Positions 24,937 through 37,399 of a stretch of DNA of 64,000 bases are shown here, in pieces. The notes under the pieces were generated by a model. The model was given only the letters and a program-made list of their open reading frames with translations. It had not been told where the DNA came from and made no database searches. Source of the stretch: Breviolum minutum Mf 1.05b.01 (Eukaryota; Sar; Dinophyceae; Suessiales; Symbiodiniaceae); NCBI GenBank assembly GCA_000507305.1, contig DF239214.1:124819-188818 (forward strand), given 5' to 3'. Made by a program: the position numbers and the translations under genes. Position 1 is the first letter of the stretch; each line of letters opens with the position of its first letter.

Positions 24937-25457
24937 CGAACGGCCCGGAAACCGGGGTAGCGTTTTCACGCTTTTTTAAGATCCATACATGTAGTCCAAA
25001 CATGAAACCGCTGTAATTTACATTGTTTTTTGTTCATTCATTCTGGTTTTTTATTGAAATCTGAGCTCGCTGCTATTGTGATCTACAAAAATCACTGTTT
25101 TACCACAACGACAAGTGCATTTCATCTTGTCAAGACCACCCAAAACCGTGCGAAATTTTCAGAGGTGTAAAAACAGAAAACGAAGCTCTCGTTGTAGAAT
25201 AAACGACGCTTTTTTGCAGATCCCAATGGAAACGCGGGCAGTGTGCAGGTTACATGTGTTAGAGTATGCACCGAAGCAGTCCATTGCGTAGCACTTTAAA
25301 GACGGGTTACATTAAGGTTTGGACATGTGTTACAGTTTGTACCGAAGCAGTCCATTGCGTAGCACAATGAACACGGGTTACANAGTCCATTGCGTAGCAC
25401 TCGGACTTTGAAAGCAAAAAAAACGTAAAAACGCTGCCCCGGTTTTCGGGCCGTAGG
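24937..25457. mobile_element. Non-autonomous Mutator-like DNA transposon with 10-bp TSD
   Basis: Terminal inverted repeats of about 38 bp: the left begins CGAACGGCCCGGAAACCGGG and the right, reverse-complemented, begins CCTACGGCCCGAAAACCGGG. Both continue with AGCGTTTT.ACG.TTTTTT. A perfect 10-bp direct repeat, CAAAAACATC, flanks both ends (24927-24936 and 25458-25467). A 9-11 bp TSD with long TIRs is the hallmark of Mutator-like elements (family knowledge). No transposase frame is inside. The interior has two units of about 71 bp, each containing CAGTCCATTGCGTAGCAC, and a third partial unit after a single N, so the internal copy number is uncertain. Confidence 0.75.
25253..25402. repeat. Tandem repeat of about 71 bp inside the Mutator-like element
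   Basis: CATGTGTTA starts at 25253 and again at 25324. Each unit carries CAGTCCATTGCGTAGCAC and GGGTTACA. A third occurrence of CCATTGCGTAGCAC follows the N at 25383, so the array was probably collapsed or truncated in assembly. Confidence 0.7.
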
Positions 25458-25545
25458 CAAAAACATCATTCTACACAAAACCAGTGCTTTAACAAGGGGT
25501 TCCCTCGATTTAAATTCTCACCTTCACTCCATTAATTCATGGCCA

Positions 25546-25752
25546 TCACTTTGCCACCGAGGAAAAGGCGTACACCATCGCCATAGGGATAAGCCTCAGG
25601 AAGATCATCCCTCTTTGGACGATCACGGAAGGAGGTAGTAGACAAGCATCGTTGCCCAAATTGTTTGCCTTTCTATTTGAGATTCTATGTATGCAAGTTT
25701 CTATGCACAATTTCAAAAAAATCAGTTCATTTGGCGAGTTTTTTGCCATCAC
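25546..25752 (-). CDS. Open segment, weak
   Basis: Minus strand reads GNDACLLPPSVIVQRGMIFL, then RLIPMAMVYAFSSVAK, partly hydrophobic. A + frame (25665-25940) overlaps part of it. Not recognised. Confidence 0.2.
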   Translation of the reverse strand: MMAKNSPNELIFLKLCIETCIHRISNRKANNLGNDACLLPPSVIVQRGMIFLRLIPMAMVYAFSSVAK

Positions 25753-26150
25753 CAGAGGCGACGTTCAAGGTGACTGTGGATAGACAACAAACCAAATTAG
25801 AAGGCCTTCCAATACCCCCAATCCGAAGCTATCAAACCTGGATTGCAAGGGTTCAAGGAAACCAGATATCGAAATGCATCGAATGCAATCTGGGTAATTG
25901 TTTGTACTGTTTATCCATTTCATGCCATTCATATCGTTAAATGTCTCCAACTTGAAATGCCTATCTTGGAAGCTTTAAGGAAGGACCAAGTTTTGGATGA
26001 TAGAGCTTAGGTCTCCTTACCCTCCACCAGCAAGCACCTCACCCTGACATCTGAGACTTCCCCAACTAGCATGAAGAGTTGAGCAAAGTTGTAGAGAGTG
26101 CCTTGGTGGCGGGTGGAAATCCTGCTGGCGAACCACGACCCCTCCCAATA

Positions 26151-26250
26151 AGGGTGTTTCCAAAAATAGTGGTACCCCAAAATGGATGGTTGACAATGGA
26201 AAACCCTATTAAAATGGATGATTTGGGGGTACCACTATTTTCGGAAACAT
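26151..26250. mobile_element. Short palindromic element, family B, copy 2
   Basis: AGGGTGTTTCCAAAAATAGT to CACTATTTTCGGAAACATCT, same orientation and core as 8623-8722. The bases outside the ends are AATA and ATAA. It has no coding capacity of its own. Confidence 0.8.
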
Positions 26251-27121
26251 CTATAAAGGAAAAACACCATGCTGTATGACCTTCTCACCTCGTAAGAACA
26301 CATTGATGCATCTCCAGTTATTGCTCAGCACAGCGCCATGTTTGAACATAGGACGGCAGTCACCAACAGACTGGAGCAAGCCGAGTCCAGGGGGAAGTCT
26401 GTGACAGTTGGGTCTGCGGTTGGCAAAAAAAGTGAAATGAGTTCAGGAATCCCCTCACTGTTGAGTCATTGAGTCATTGAGCTTAAATGTTCTCGGAGGA
26501 ATAATTCATGATCAGCTCCAAGTGATCCAAGGCAATGAGAAATATGGAAACTCAATAGATAGGTGATTTTTCTATTGTAATGGGTTCTATAGCCAAATTT
26601 GATAGCTCTGAAGTGCAAGGTGAGTTGATTGACTTTCCCAATAAAGAGCTCTCTGAGTTTCTATGAATGAATCTGTAACAAATTCATGCTGGCGTCTAGC
26701 ATTGGGCCACTTATTCTTGAAAAGAAGGACAAACAATCCCTGTAAAGTGATCCGGGAATAAGTACCTGAATATTATTAATGTGGAACATGCTAAGATACA
26801 GGTAAATATATAAACATCCCATGCAATAATAGTGAACAATTAAATAATATTAAAATCGAATACGAACATTCGATCTGAAACTGTTCACTTTCAACAATAA
26901 TTCGCAACTCCAAACGTTAAGAAGCCAAAATCGTCCCTCCCTGTCGGTCCTTTCCATCCCAACCTCAAAGGCGAGCTGGGAGAAGATGGGATTAGATCAG
27001 ATTTTACATAGATATATAGACTAATAGAAACAAATACAGACAAACAGGCACAAATACGCTCACACACCGCTTGTCCTGGTTACTAGGACACCCTCTCAAA
27101 ACTTGAGCTATTTGGGTGGAA

Positions 27122-27373
27122 CTAGCAACAAACCAAAAAAAGGTCCCTGCAAACAAGTCGCTGATCTTCCAGAAGTCTAAAAATTGAAACACTGTAAAAA
27201 TTAATCCACAAATGATTCCTTGAAAATACACTCAACCAACCTGCTTCAAAGGATGTCTCTTCACAGACAACTCTTGGAATCCCAACCCCATGGTTGGATA
27301 CGGTTACACCCAGTGAAGCCACATGTTTCCGAGAAGCACCATCATCCGATCCAGTGAAAAGATTGGTTAACAC
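27122..27373 (-). CDS. Candidate exon, unrecognised
   Basis: Minus strand begins MLTNLFTGSDDGASRKHVAS, then LGVTVSNHGVGIPRVVCEET. The second half becomes hydrophobic and looks intronic. No + frame competes. The ATG at the right end could be a real start or chance. Confidence 0.3.
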   Translation of the reverse strand: MLTNLFTGSDDGASRKHVASLGVTVSNHGVGIPRVVCEETSFEAGWLSVFSRNHLWINFYSVSIFRLLEDQRLVCRDLFLVCC

Positions 27374-28308
27374 GTCCCCAAACTAACATCAACGTGGACA
27401 GTGAAATGCCTGCTTCTAGAAATTATTCCAGAGACTACTGCATCTTTATTTTGCAGGGGGGGGTGGCATGTAAATTGTAAGATATCATCCTTTGCGTGTG
27501 TTTTTTCCGTGTTGCTTCTTGTTTCGAATCTACCTGTTCATCTTTACCTGAGCTCCCCAACGACAAACAGGACTCTTTGGTGGTCCTCCATGAATGGGTT
27601 TCCAACGTTGCCGCTGTTGGTCGTGATTGTCGATCTTGGTCGATTTGCCAAAGGTTTTGGTGAGGTTTTTTTGGTGGATATGATGATGTACTTCTGTCAT
27701 GTTCACAAATATGTACGAAGATATGTATAATTGTATATAATGTATATATACATCCCTTTAGTAGGTTTGGTCAGGAAAGCATTGATAAATGGCTTTGATA
27801 TTGCTTGGATATCTTTGCCAAGAAAAACATGTAGATGAAGAAATGGATGTAGACACCAGTCCGAACTGAAGTAGCATTTTGCCTTGTCTAAATCTATATA
27901 GCCATTTTCTCAGCAGGCTTTAGTGTGCTACTGTGAGCAGGCAAACTTTTGCAAAAAAAATCAGCATGGGCATTTTTGGGAAGTGAAATGATCATACGTT
28001 TTTACCAGCTTCATAGAACTACCAAAGACTGGACGTGAGATCAGATCGTTTCAAGCAACTCCACCCAGGCTTCCGAACGAAGAGCAAGGACAGTTCCTTG
28101 ACAGACACAGTGTGAACCGACATGCTGAAAGAGTTACTGAGTAACCTGCCCCAAAACAACTACCCTGGTAACAGATCAGCCTTCTCAGCTTGCTGGTGGT
28201 TTCGCGGGAACCGCTCCCCGGCTATACCGTGATACAATCAGACTCATAGTTAATCAGCGTACAGCACAAAAAAAAGACACCAAAAAAAACCTGGTGCTTG
28301 GTAGGGAA

Positions 28309-28530
28309 TCATGGAAAACCTTTGACCATTTTCCTGGTAAAGTTGGGATTCACCAATCCTTCCCTACCTTCAGCACCAGGCAGCTCGACATTGACCACCT
28401 TCCTTCCATATGGGAATCCCGGGCCGAAGGATAGGGCGTCTTGCAGATGCCGTAGACCTGGCTTGACCCACTGCTCGTTTCGTGCCGCGTCGGCGAAACG
28501 GGAAACACGCCAAGATCCGAAACAATCCAC
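28309..28530 (-). CDS. Candidate exon, unrecognised
   Basis: Minus strand reads DCFGSWRVSRFADAARNEQW, then PGLRHLQDALSFGPGFPYGR and NVELPGAEGREGLVNPNFTR. It is more GC-rich than its surroundings, as expected of an exon. Another minus frame is open. No family recognised. Confidence 0.35.
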   Translation of the reverse strand: MDCFGSWRVSRFADAARNEQWVKPGLRHLQDALSFGPGFPYGRKVVNVELPGAEGREGLVNPNFTRKMVKGFP

Positions 28531-30149
28531 GTATTGTCACATCTACAGCAAGTACGGCCTGCATGTATGCAAATGAAAAATCACATGGATGGTAGTTGAT
28601 GGTATTGGTAGATGAGAATCCCAAAATGCGATACTCTACATACATCATCAAGCATGTATTTTGAATGACTTCTGTCGTATGAAGCCGAAGAATACCCTTT
28701 TGGGCGTCTATCCTACGTAGTCTTAGGAAAGCGTCTGGATAATTGATACTTGCAAGTTGCATATAGCAGATCTATACTGTATCCATCGGATTGATCACAG
28801 GTAAATACATTCGCTGGTGCAGCTGGTCCCTACATTTGATGATCCTCCAGGTCATCCTGGCTTACCTCCATCAAAACTCCGCCAAAATTTGTTCCCTCAA
28901 ATGTCATTGACATTTCTTGAACTGCAGCAGCTGTGACAGGATACCAAATTGATCATGTATCCATCCTTTTGTTGATAGACCAGGAAATAAAAATGATCCC
29001 AACGGGAACATTCGCCCTAGATTTGAAATCAGAAGACATTGTTTCTATTCCAGGATGATCATATGTCAGTGTATAGATATGCACTACTGAAATGGCTTCA
29101 ACACTAATATACAGTATACAGTACATAAACAGAAACTTAAGATGGGAACATCAGCGAAATGATGGATTTCAGTAACACAATAATGGACCTTGACTTCTGT
29201 CACAAAAACATCATATTCGTCGTTGAGAAATCAATACGACTTGCGGTCCAAGGCTGTGCCAGGAGCACACAATCAGGAGATGGATTGCCAATGTGCAACA
29301 AATCCCCAAGGCGAGGCGTCCTCAGCTGAAAAAAAATCAAGAAGATGGTAAATTCATAAACGACAAAGAACAGCCCGTTCTCTTGAGAATCAGATTCTAC
29401 CCAATTTGTCTTTTGAAAGGAGAACCAACAATCAAACGTATATACAGTATACGTAAGGTATCGTCAGCTGTCCAAACTCCATCGTAAATCTTTGACCTTG
29501 GATGGACCTTGGAAGGTTGCTGATTCATTGTCCAGGCATGCAACCAGTCTAAATCACGTCAAAGAAAAATCTGTAGAAGTCTGGGAACTCGAATCCTCAC
29601 AGCTGGCTGTAAGGACCCATTCTCAACTTGATCCAACCGACGCCCAATTCTGGCTTTATAAGTAGAGGCACAAAAGGTATGCCTATCTGCCTGCATGTCT
29701 CTCTCTCTCTCTCTGCATGGTATGGTCTGGTGTGGTCTTTTGTGGTCTGGTGGCATGGTTGCGATGCACATAACGTTGCGTGTATGCATGCACATAACAC
29801 ATGTTATGTTATGTACTGTATTGTAATCTGTATATTGTTCAAATCTAATCATCCAATCTAAACTAACATATGTGTTTTCATTACTACCTAGGTACAATAT
29901 GCAGAAATGTCACCATAGCAACAGTTAAAACCTTCTCTGACCCCTCAACACCACCTATGAATGTACCATGGTGATGGCCTTATCACCTTCCAAGTGTAGC
30001 ATGGTACAGGCACCTCCCAACAGGTGAACTAGTCTTCAACCCTTCAGGGTTTGAGTGCTTCCAAATCTTACTGTATTTTTTTTCCAATGTATATGTATAC
30101 ATGGTATACATATATTGAATCCCATATAAATACATAGATATCCACACAC

Positions 30150-30330
30150 CCTCCCAAATATCCACAGCCTCCAACCATTGCGCACTTCCCTCGGCTGGGT
30201 TTTTGTGGGTGAAGCCTTGGCCTCCGGGCGAATCCACCCACTTCTCATCCTTCCAGGAATCGAAGAGGACCTTCCCGCAGGTCGTTTCGCTGGTTACCAT
30301 TTTTGGATCAAACCCTTCTACCTTGGGAAG
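30150..30330 (-). CDS. Candidate exon, weak
   Basis: Minus strand reads YLPKVEGFDPKMVTSETTCG, then KVLFDSWKDEKWVDSPGGQG and a Trp-rich end. Left of it the same frame runs into TA-rich sequence, so the exon probably ends near 30150. Not recognised. Confidence 0.3.
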
Positions 30331-31559
30331 GTAGGATGTCCTGCAGTTGTACTGCTTTTGAATGGGTAAATGTGGGTAAATGTGCAACCATCAGTGGAAA
30401 CTAATGGTCCTTTGCAGTTCTTTCCCATGGATATAATCAAGGTGACTGATAATTTCCAGCTACTAGTATAGAGTTCTTGGCTTCACATGAGGAAAACCTT
30501 CCAACAAGAATCGACACGTCTTAGAGCATTAAGTTTCTGAATGTTTAGGGAAACCCATCAACATTTAGGGCAGTACCCTCATCTTGGAAAAACACTACCT
30601 CCGTAATATAGCTCTTGAATCCACCCAAATATAGTACGTGGTATTGTTTACGTGTATACAACCAGTAGATAAGAATCTTGGGTGTTTGCGTTCCTTGTTT
30701 GGATTCATATTCCATTTGCCCAGCTTCAGAAACTGATGGACAATTCACCTCAACCCGAAGGTAAATAGCGAACGTAGTACTATCAAAAAAAGCCAACAAT
30801 TTGTCACAATAGGTACCCAATTATGCAATACACTGTTGTTTCTTACAATGGTGATGTCCAAACAACTACATATATAGAACTGTAACAATGAACTTTACAT
30901 GTCTACCCTGACATCGTTGAATCCGAGGTATTCACAGTATCTGTCTTGGTCGCACCTGTGCCACTTGGAAACCAAAATCGAAGTTCGTGAAGGTTCTGCA
31001 GCGTCGGGGCTCCGGCTGTTTGACTCCCAGAGATTTTTTTGGGAAGTTTTGGGGTGCGAAATTTTGCCATGTTTATTTAGGCCCGAAACCTCAAAAAACT
31101 GGGGTTTTCTGCGATTGAACTTCACCCAAACCGCAAAAGTGATACTGTTAATGGATGTTAATGGCAGAAAACCGGCTACACTCTTGAAAATTAACATGGA
31201 ATCTGAAAATCACCCCTTGCAAAAGCAGAATAACCCTCCATCTCCTCCATCTTTGGATGCTTTAAATTTGCAGGGTCAATAGCAACAAGTTGTAGTGAAG
31301 GGGATAAGATGGGATAAATATGTTGATCAAAGGTATAAGAATGTCGACCCTCTGGGGCACGAAACGTGTCTTTGACATTGAGACATGGGAGAGTTCCTAC
31401 TCCTTTTTGTCGATCAGTCCCTCACATGTTTGAAAAAAATAAGTTGTGTGCTAGGGACAGAAATTGACAGACCTTTGGTAGGGACATGAAGGCAAACAAT
31501 CTCTCAATCACCCAGTCATCAATCACCACTAGGCCCTGTAGCTGCCCTTCAAGGAACGA

Positions 31560-31660
31560 AGCACATCTTCCTCACCATGGGCTCTGGGCACTCGTACCCC
31601 ACCATGCCAGCCTTCACCAATGTGTCCTTCTCGAACCTCACGTGGCTGCTTATGAGGCTT
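31560..31660 (-). CDS. Candidate exon, weak
   Basis: Minus strand reads HVRFEKDTLVKAGMVGYECP, then EPMVRKMCFVP. Another minus frame is also open across the same bases. Not recognised. Confidence 0.25.
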
Positions 31661-32835
31661 ATGAGTGATGCTTCCCACAGCTAACAATATAAAGAAATAC
31701 TTGTGCACCAACTAGGCATCTAAAAATTCTAGTATGAATCAAACCTTTCTCCCATTTCATCCCACTGTTGGATGTGTTGCTCTCTAGCTATGGCTCCCTT
31801 ACAGTAAGTCCTATTTGGAGTCGCTCCAGAAAGCATCAGGCAGGGCATTGCCCTATCAGGTGCCCACACTGCAAGGGACCCGGAAAGAATTCCTGCACCT
31901 TCGCCATGGGGTACGTGACGACAAACCACAGAGGTTTTGGGAGTCTCAGAATGGTCTATCTTGTATTCTATATACCCATGCTACCTCCAAGAAAACTCGA
32001 CTCAACGGAGCATAATTCTGAAACAATGACTGCGATGTTTGAACTACTGACTCATAATTGGGTCATTGAAGTACAGGAGGTTCCTGAGACACAAACTTCA
32101 TGTGCTTTCAAAAATTGGCTACGGATCAAAACCAGGGTGCTATTGTGGCAAATCCCTTTCTCCGGCCTCTGACCGATATTGACATGAGATTTCAGGTTGT
32201 CCCAACGTATAAATCCAAGGATATTGCTCTCTTAGCCGAATGAACAATGGGACGACACAAATATTTGGAAATACCGTGCAGAAGATTACAGTAAATGAAG
32301 TTAGATGACTACATACCTATGTGAGGATCATCATGATGTTTCTTCCTTGTCAAGAAGCAAGCAATATGTTCTTAAATGAAAATATAACAATTACTGAGGC
32401 TGAAACCAACAGTGCACAACGACAAAGCTGAACTGAAAGGTTTGATTGTCCACCCACAGGGTATTAGGCCGTATGAGCCATCGTCAAAAACCATTGTGGG
32501 CGTGTGTGATCATGTCAGCATATCGGTTGATTCATCAGTCTTTTGGAGTTTTGGGCACCGTCACACCCAACTACAAGGACAACTCATAATCAATTAGACA
32601 ATTAGAAGCCCACACCACTGGCATCATACTTGTACCAGTACCGTATGCCATTCCATCCCCTTCAGACTTCGGATGGATGATATTGACCCCCCCAAAAAAA
32701 AAACACCTACTGCGACTGCACAAAATATCAGGGAGTATCTCCCCTCGGCATCCCAAAATGACATCACCCTTCACAGCATCAATTTTTTACAACGGGCCAA
32801 AATGACACAGAAGAAACCAATTGTTGGAGTTGAGT

Positions 32836-32952
32836 TACACCCCTGAAATCTAACATAGATACCAAAAAAATCATGAGTAGTGATGCTTTGGAAGATGTAT
32901 CGCCTTTCAAAAATTGCCATATTTGGTATCTATATTAAATTTTGGGGGTGTA
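32836..32952. mobile_element. Palindromic element resembling family D
   Basis: Arms TACACCCCTGAAATCTAACA and, at the right end, ATTAAATTTTGGGGGTGTA, with ATAGATACCAAA / TTTGGTATCTAT inside. The end motif (TA-CCC...TGAAA-TAACATAG) resembles the 10053-10157 element, so this may be a diverged relative (inference). Confidence 0.65.
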
Positions 32953-33392
32953 TCTGCCACCAAAATTTCTGCATCCAAGGAACAACATAGTCGAAGGGAA
33001 AGCCCTGCAGGATTGCCAGGAACGTTTCTGGATAGACCTCCGGGAACGGCATTGCCAGGCACCACGTTTTAAACGGGGGTTCCAATATCTCCAAAAATGC
33101 TCATTGTTAAGTGATGTCAAAAAGATGTCAAATGCGGCCTTTTTTCTAAGATTAGGTGAAAAAATATAGTAAAACTAAACAAATCACCTACTTGATCAAC
33201 TTTTAGAGTAAAATATTTTTGATGTTGTTAAACATGAATAGCTTGACTGATTTCCACGAGATCTCGGATTGGTCCATTTCCTTTTTTCGGTAGCGAGCTT
33301 GGGGCTTGGGGGTTCCCCCCAATCCGATAGTTGACGGACTTACATTGATGAAAAAAGGTATCGAAAAATTGATTTCATTCACAAAAGGAATC

Positions 33393-33490
33393 CTAGTTGG
33401 TGGCTTCAACCCATCTGAAAAATATTAGTCAAAGTGGGAATCTTCCCCAAGTAGGGGTGAAAATAAAAACTATTTGAAACCACCACCTAG
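33393..33490. mobile_element. Family A palindromic element, copy with 5-bp TSD
   Basis: Begins CTAGTTGGTGGCTTCAACCC and ends ATTTGAAACCACCACCTAG. Flanked by GAATC on both sides (before CTAG on the left, after CTAG on the right), a probable 5-bp target-site duplication. It is nearly the reverse complement of the 30-128 copy. Confidence 0.8.
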
Positions 33491-33541
33491 GAATCACAAC
33501 AATGATGAATTAGTATCATAACAGTAGTTGGTTAGTTGTAA

Positions 33542-33868
33542 CTACATATTAACATTTGGTGGTCCCATAGCAAGACTAAAATCCATCATAACCATCCTCT
33601 TCAGTGCTATGTCAAACGTCAAGTACTCTGAAACAACGGGAGCCAGGTTATGTACCAGCTTGCCCATTGAAGCCATTAAGCGGATCTGACTCAAACATTT
33701 TTTGGCCAGTGGAAGGCTCAACGCACAAACCTCCATAAAATCAGAGATGCGGATTTGGCCATGAATCAACACCCATCCCGCAAAACAGACATTGATGTAT
33801 ACGATCTCTAGGCTGCATTTTTGGATCATTTTCATGTGGAAAAACTGTTCAAAAGGTGGGATTCTCAC
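33542..33868 (-). CDS. Open coding segment, unrecognised
   Basis: About 108 codons, with no comparable + frame. It reads EIVYINVCFAGWVLIHGQIR, then ISDFMEVCALSLPLAKKCLS and later HNLAPVVSEYLTFDIALKRM. This is the longest clean open stretch in the 16-43 kb region and is compositionally a folded, partly hydrophobic domain. The first ATG is not necessarily the start. A family-A palindromic element lies about 50 bp to its left. No family recognised. Confidence 0.4.
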   Translation of the reverse strand: MRIPPFEQFFHMKMIQKCSLEIVYINVCFAGWVLIHGQIRISDFMEVCALSLPLAKKCLSQIRLMASMGKLVHNLAPVVSEYLTFDIALKRMVMMDFSLAMGPPNVNM

Positions 33869-35862
33869 CCATCACTTAGAGGTGTCACATGATGTCACCA
33901 ACCCCTGAGCCATCTCACATGCATGGCAGCATCCAAACGAAGCCTTAAAACAACGGCAGGCGGCGGCGGATCCCCACCAGGTTGATGTGCCCTCCAACAC
34001 TCCAACAGCTTTGGGGACAGAGTGAGATTTACGGCAAGATACAAAAGTCAGTCATTGCAGTTTGCAACAGCAGTTCAACTGTCCTGACATCCTGATGTCA
34101 TTTTGCAACTGTCCTGTCCCTTTCTTGAAAGCTTCATCTGGATTTAAGGTGTGTTTCATTGGTTTTTGCGCCTCGGTAAAATTCAAATACCAAAGTGGCA
34201 TGGATGTGCTGTACAAAAACGTGGCCAAATTTAGGAATGGAAACAATAATCAAATCAACCTGGCCCATGAATAACCATGAATGTTCATTTCAAGCGTTTA
34301 TGTTTTCCTTCATCTTGGCCCAGCAGCATGGTAATGCCACGTTGGAACAAGACCTGCTGCAGCCGGCAACCAACCGACAGTCGTTCGTAAAATGAGCCGA
34401 GATGGTAAACAGTTTGGGAATCAGTGGGTCCTAGTCTGAGCTGATTTCATTTGACCAAACTATACAGCGTGGCGCTGTGTGTATCTATGATATTATGTGT
34501 ATAAATATATAGACATAGTACATGTGGCGAGTCACACTAAAGCTATTTAACGATTTATGATGTATACTGTATAGTCTATTTAATAGTTTTCAACAGCGCT
34601 CTGTTTGTCTTGGGGATGACATGAACATCTTATGTTCAAGTGTGTGCGCGCGTAATATGCATCTCAAATCTCTGTATAGGAACAGAGAGATCAAGAAAGT
34701 ATGCATCAAATTACATATGATATATAATAGATATATAGATGCTAAAATTAATAGGTATATACGGTATATACATTGGATACTAAAAAATATAATACAATAT
34801 ATGAAGCATTCCATCACTAGTACACTATACCAGATTACAAAGAAATAATGCAAAGAAATAATGATAGGGAACGTATTCATTCAAGTTTGATTCAGTCGCA
34901 CTCTTGGGGAGCCATGAGGCCAAATATCATCCGCTGACATTCACATCCACCACGGTTACTACCTGCTGAAAAGTGCCACTTAGGCATCTACTTCCAATGT
35001 TTGACCATGCTCCGGGATCGCATCCTAATATATAAGCGTTGTAACTGTATTAAGGTCCATATCAGTTTTGGTAAATCTAGATGCAGCAACTATAAAGAGT
35101 CACGCGCCAAAGGCATATGGTTTCCTTCCCAAGATGAGATTACAACTATGGAATACTCTCATCAATCTCATAAATACCGTTAGATCCGTCGTTGCATCTC
35201 AGCTACAAAAAAACAACTTCCAGTCCTAGCACTTCCGTGTTTATCCTGCCTTCAAGTAGTTTTGAAGCTGACTTTGCACCAGCACCTGATGTCATTTTGA
35301 TAAAAGATGACAACAAACCCCCAGCAATCTGATGTGAGTTTCATGGAACGTCCTGTCTTGAAGGAGTTTCGGGTTCTCCACTAATTAAACAAGGAATTAC
35401 ATCATCCTCTATGTCTGCGTTTGCTCCCGACTTTTTCCAGAGCTTAGCAATGTTGAACATCATTGACCTTCAATATTGTGTATGGCTGACAGGGGAGCCA
35501 GCTCTCTAAAAAAATCTTACATTTAAAACCGACACACTTTTTCCCCGAGTGAAACCACTCTGTCGACCGTCTGTCCATTTTCAACGTACCCTTGATGTTT
35601 CATACAAATCGAAAGCTGCATTTTTTGCACTCTGCCCTAGAGGCTTTGGGCAAGAGGTTGCATTGGAAAACGCACGCCATGTCAGACTTGGTGTCACAGC
35701 ATGATGCATGATTATGCAAGATTACTCTTCAAAAATCATCCAATCCAAACTGGATCGACCCTCTGGTAAACCAACATAGCAGGCTGGAATATCCCCCATT
35801 TTCACTTATTGAAACACACATCTTCAACCAACCCGGGTCCATGTTCCAGCCAGCTATCTTAG

Positions 35863-35992
35863 TTAAACCCAGGGTTTTTCAGATATCCAACGAGGCCATC
35901 CCAACTCGGCCCTCCCGACATTCTCGGTATCCAAATCCACGAGGCCAAACAAATCGCAAAGGAAACGATTGTTGGTCCAGGGCCTCACACAG
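35863..35992 (-). CDS. Candidate exon, weak
   Basis: Minus strand reads RPWTNNRFLCDLFGLVDLDT, then ENVGRAELGWPRWISEKPW. It looks protein-like but lies beside low-complexity TA sequence, and its borders are not clear. Confidence 0.25.
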
Positions 35993-36219
35993 CGATGGGT
36001 GAATGATTTTTTGAGTTTTTTGTTGGGGGGGCCGGGCCTCCGCGCCTGTTTGGGATCTGGTGAATATATGTTTGTATATAATATATATATATATTTATTT
36101 AACATATGTTGTTATATTAATATTAATATAATGGAAAAAACTCACCGGTCACTGGTAGAATCACGTAGAATAATCATATAATTAATATTATACAAATATA
36201 TTTGAATGACTTTTCAATT

Positions 36220-36350
36220 GGGGTTCAATGGGAACTTACATCTTCCAGCTTTCGCTCCATTTCCATCTGGAGCTCCGCTGAGTTCTTTGACGGAATGCCG
36301 CAGTTCGACTCCAAATTGCCTCGAGATCGTGGCCCTCGCGTTGTGGTATC
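36220..36350 (-). CDS. Candidate exon, weak
   Basis: Minus strand reads RGPRSRGNLESNCGIPSKNS, then AELQMEMERKLEDVS, a charged, helix-like composition. The + strand is also open. Not recognised. Confidence 0.25.
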
Positions 36351-37399
36351 ATCTTGGGTTTATGAAAAGGCTGCATTTGTAATTTCTATAGCGTTACTCG
36401 TTCCCACAATTTTCCATCAAAACGATACATTAGAATCGATCCAATTTTCCACACAACAAAGGCATTCTATAAAACAAATCGAATATTTGCATCGAGAAAA
36501 TATGCCTCCCATTTTCTTGGTTTCATCAGCTCCAAATTTAAACTTTAGCTGGTGGATCTCTGGAAAATGGACCCCCCCCCTTTTTTCGCCTCCGTAGTGG
36601 TGGAATTGACTTCTTTCGAAGTAGTCCAGTCCTTTGGTACCTTGGCTGGTGGTGTCCCATGGTGACGTCGTAGATCCATAGATCCAAGCACATTTGGGGT
36701 TGGACAGTGGAGATTTGAAGATTGAAATGGCTTTGTCTGTGATACAGTATGTCGAGCTACCCTTAGGTGATGAGAAAATGTTTGAGATCAACACAGAAAC
36801 AGATGTCCAGCTGAGAGTTCTACCATGTTCCTGCACGTTTTATGTATCATTTATGTATCATATCTCCAGACGTTTCACGCTCTTGCAGTTTTTCATGCTG
36901 TCAATTGATCTATTCTTTTTGGCTTCACTAGATCGGCGTGGTTCAAAATTAATTAAGGTTCCCAAAAATCTGATATGAGTTTCCCTTGAAATTTTCCAAG
37001 GGAATTTGGAAGGGTCTCTCGCAATTTTCGTTCAGCCCATCTTTTCTAGCGAACGAATAAACTTCCACCAAACCAGCCCAGGCCCGGCAAATGCAGGGCT
37101 TTCGGCCAACCGTTTTGTGTTGAGAACCAGTTGCCAGCACGGAATTCGCGATTGCCATAGGGCGTTTTAGACCAACCTGAGGCATCCCAGAAGTGGAATC
37201 AATGGATTCATTTGATGGGTTTTCCTATCGGATATCTGCAGCACACCTTCGCATGGAGTCGTAGAGACTTTGGCTGACTCCTGCCCCGGTGATGGACAAA
37301 TGCCTCTATGTCTGACCGCAAACAATCCTTGGGAAAAGGATTGTAACCTCTGCCACCTCATTGACTTTCAGTCGAACAACCCCCAACTATCTGTTGCAA

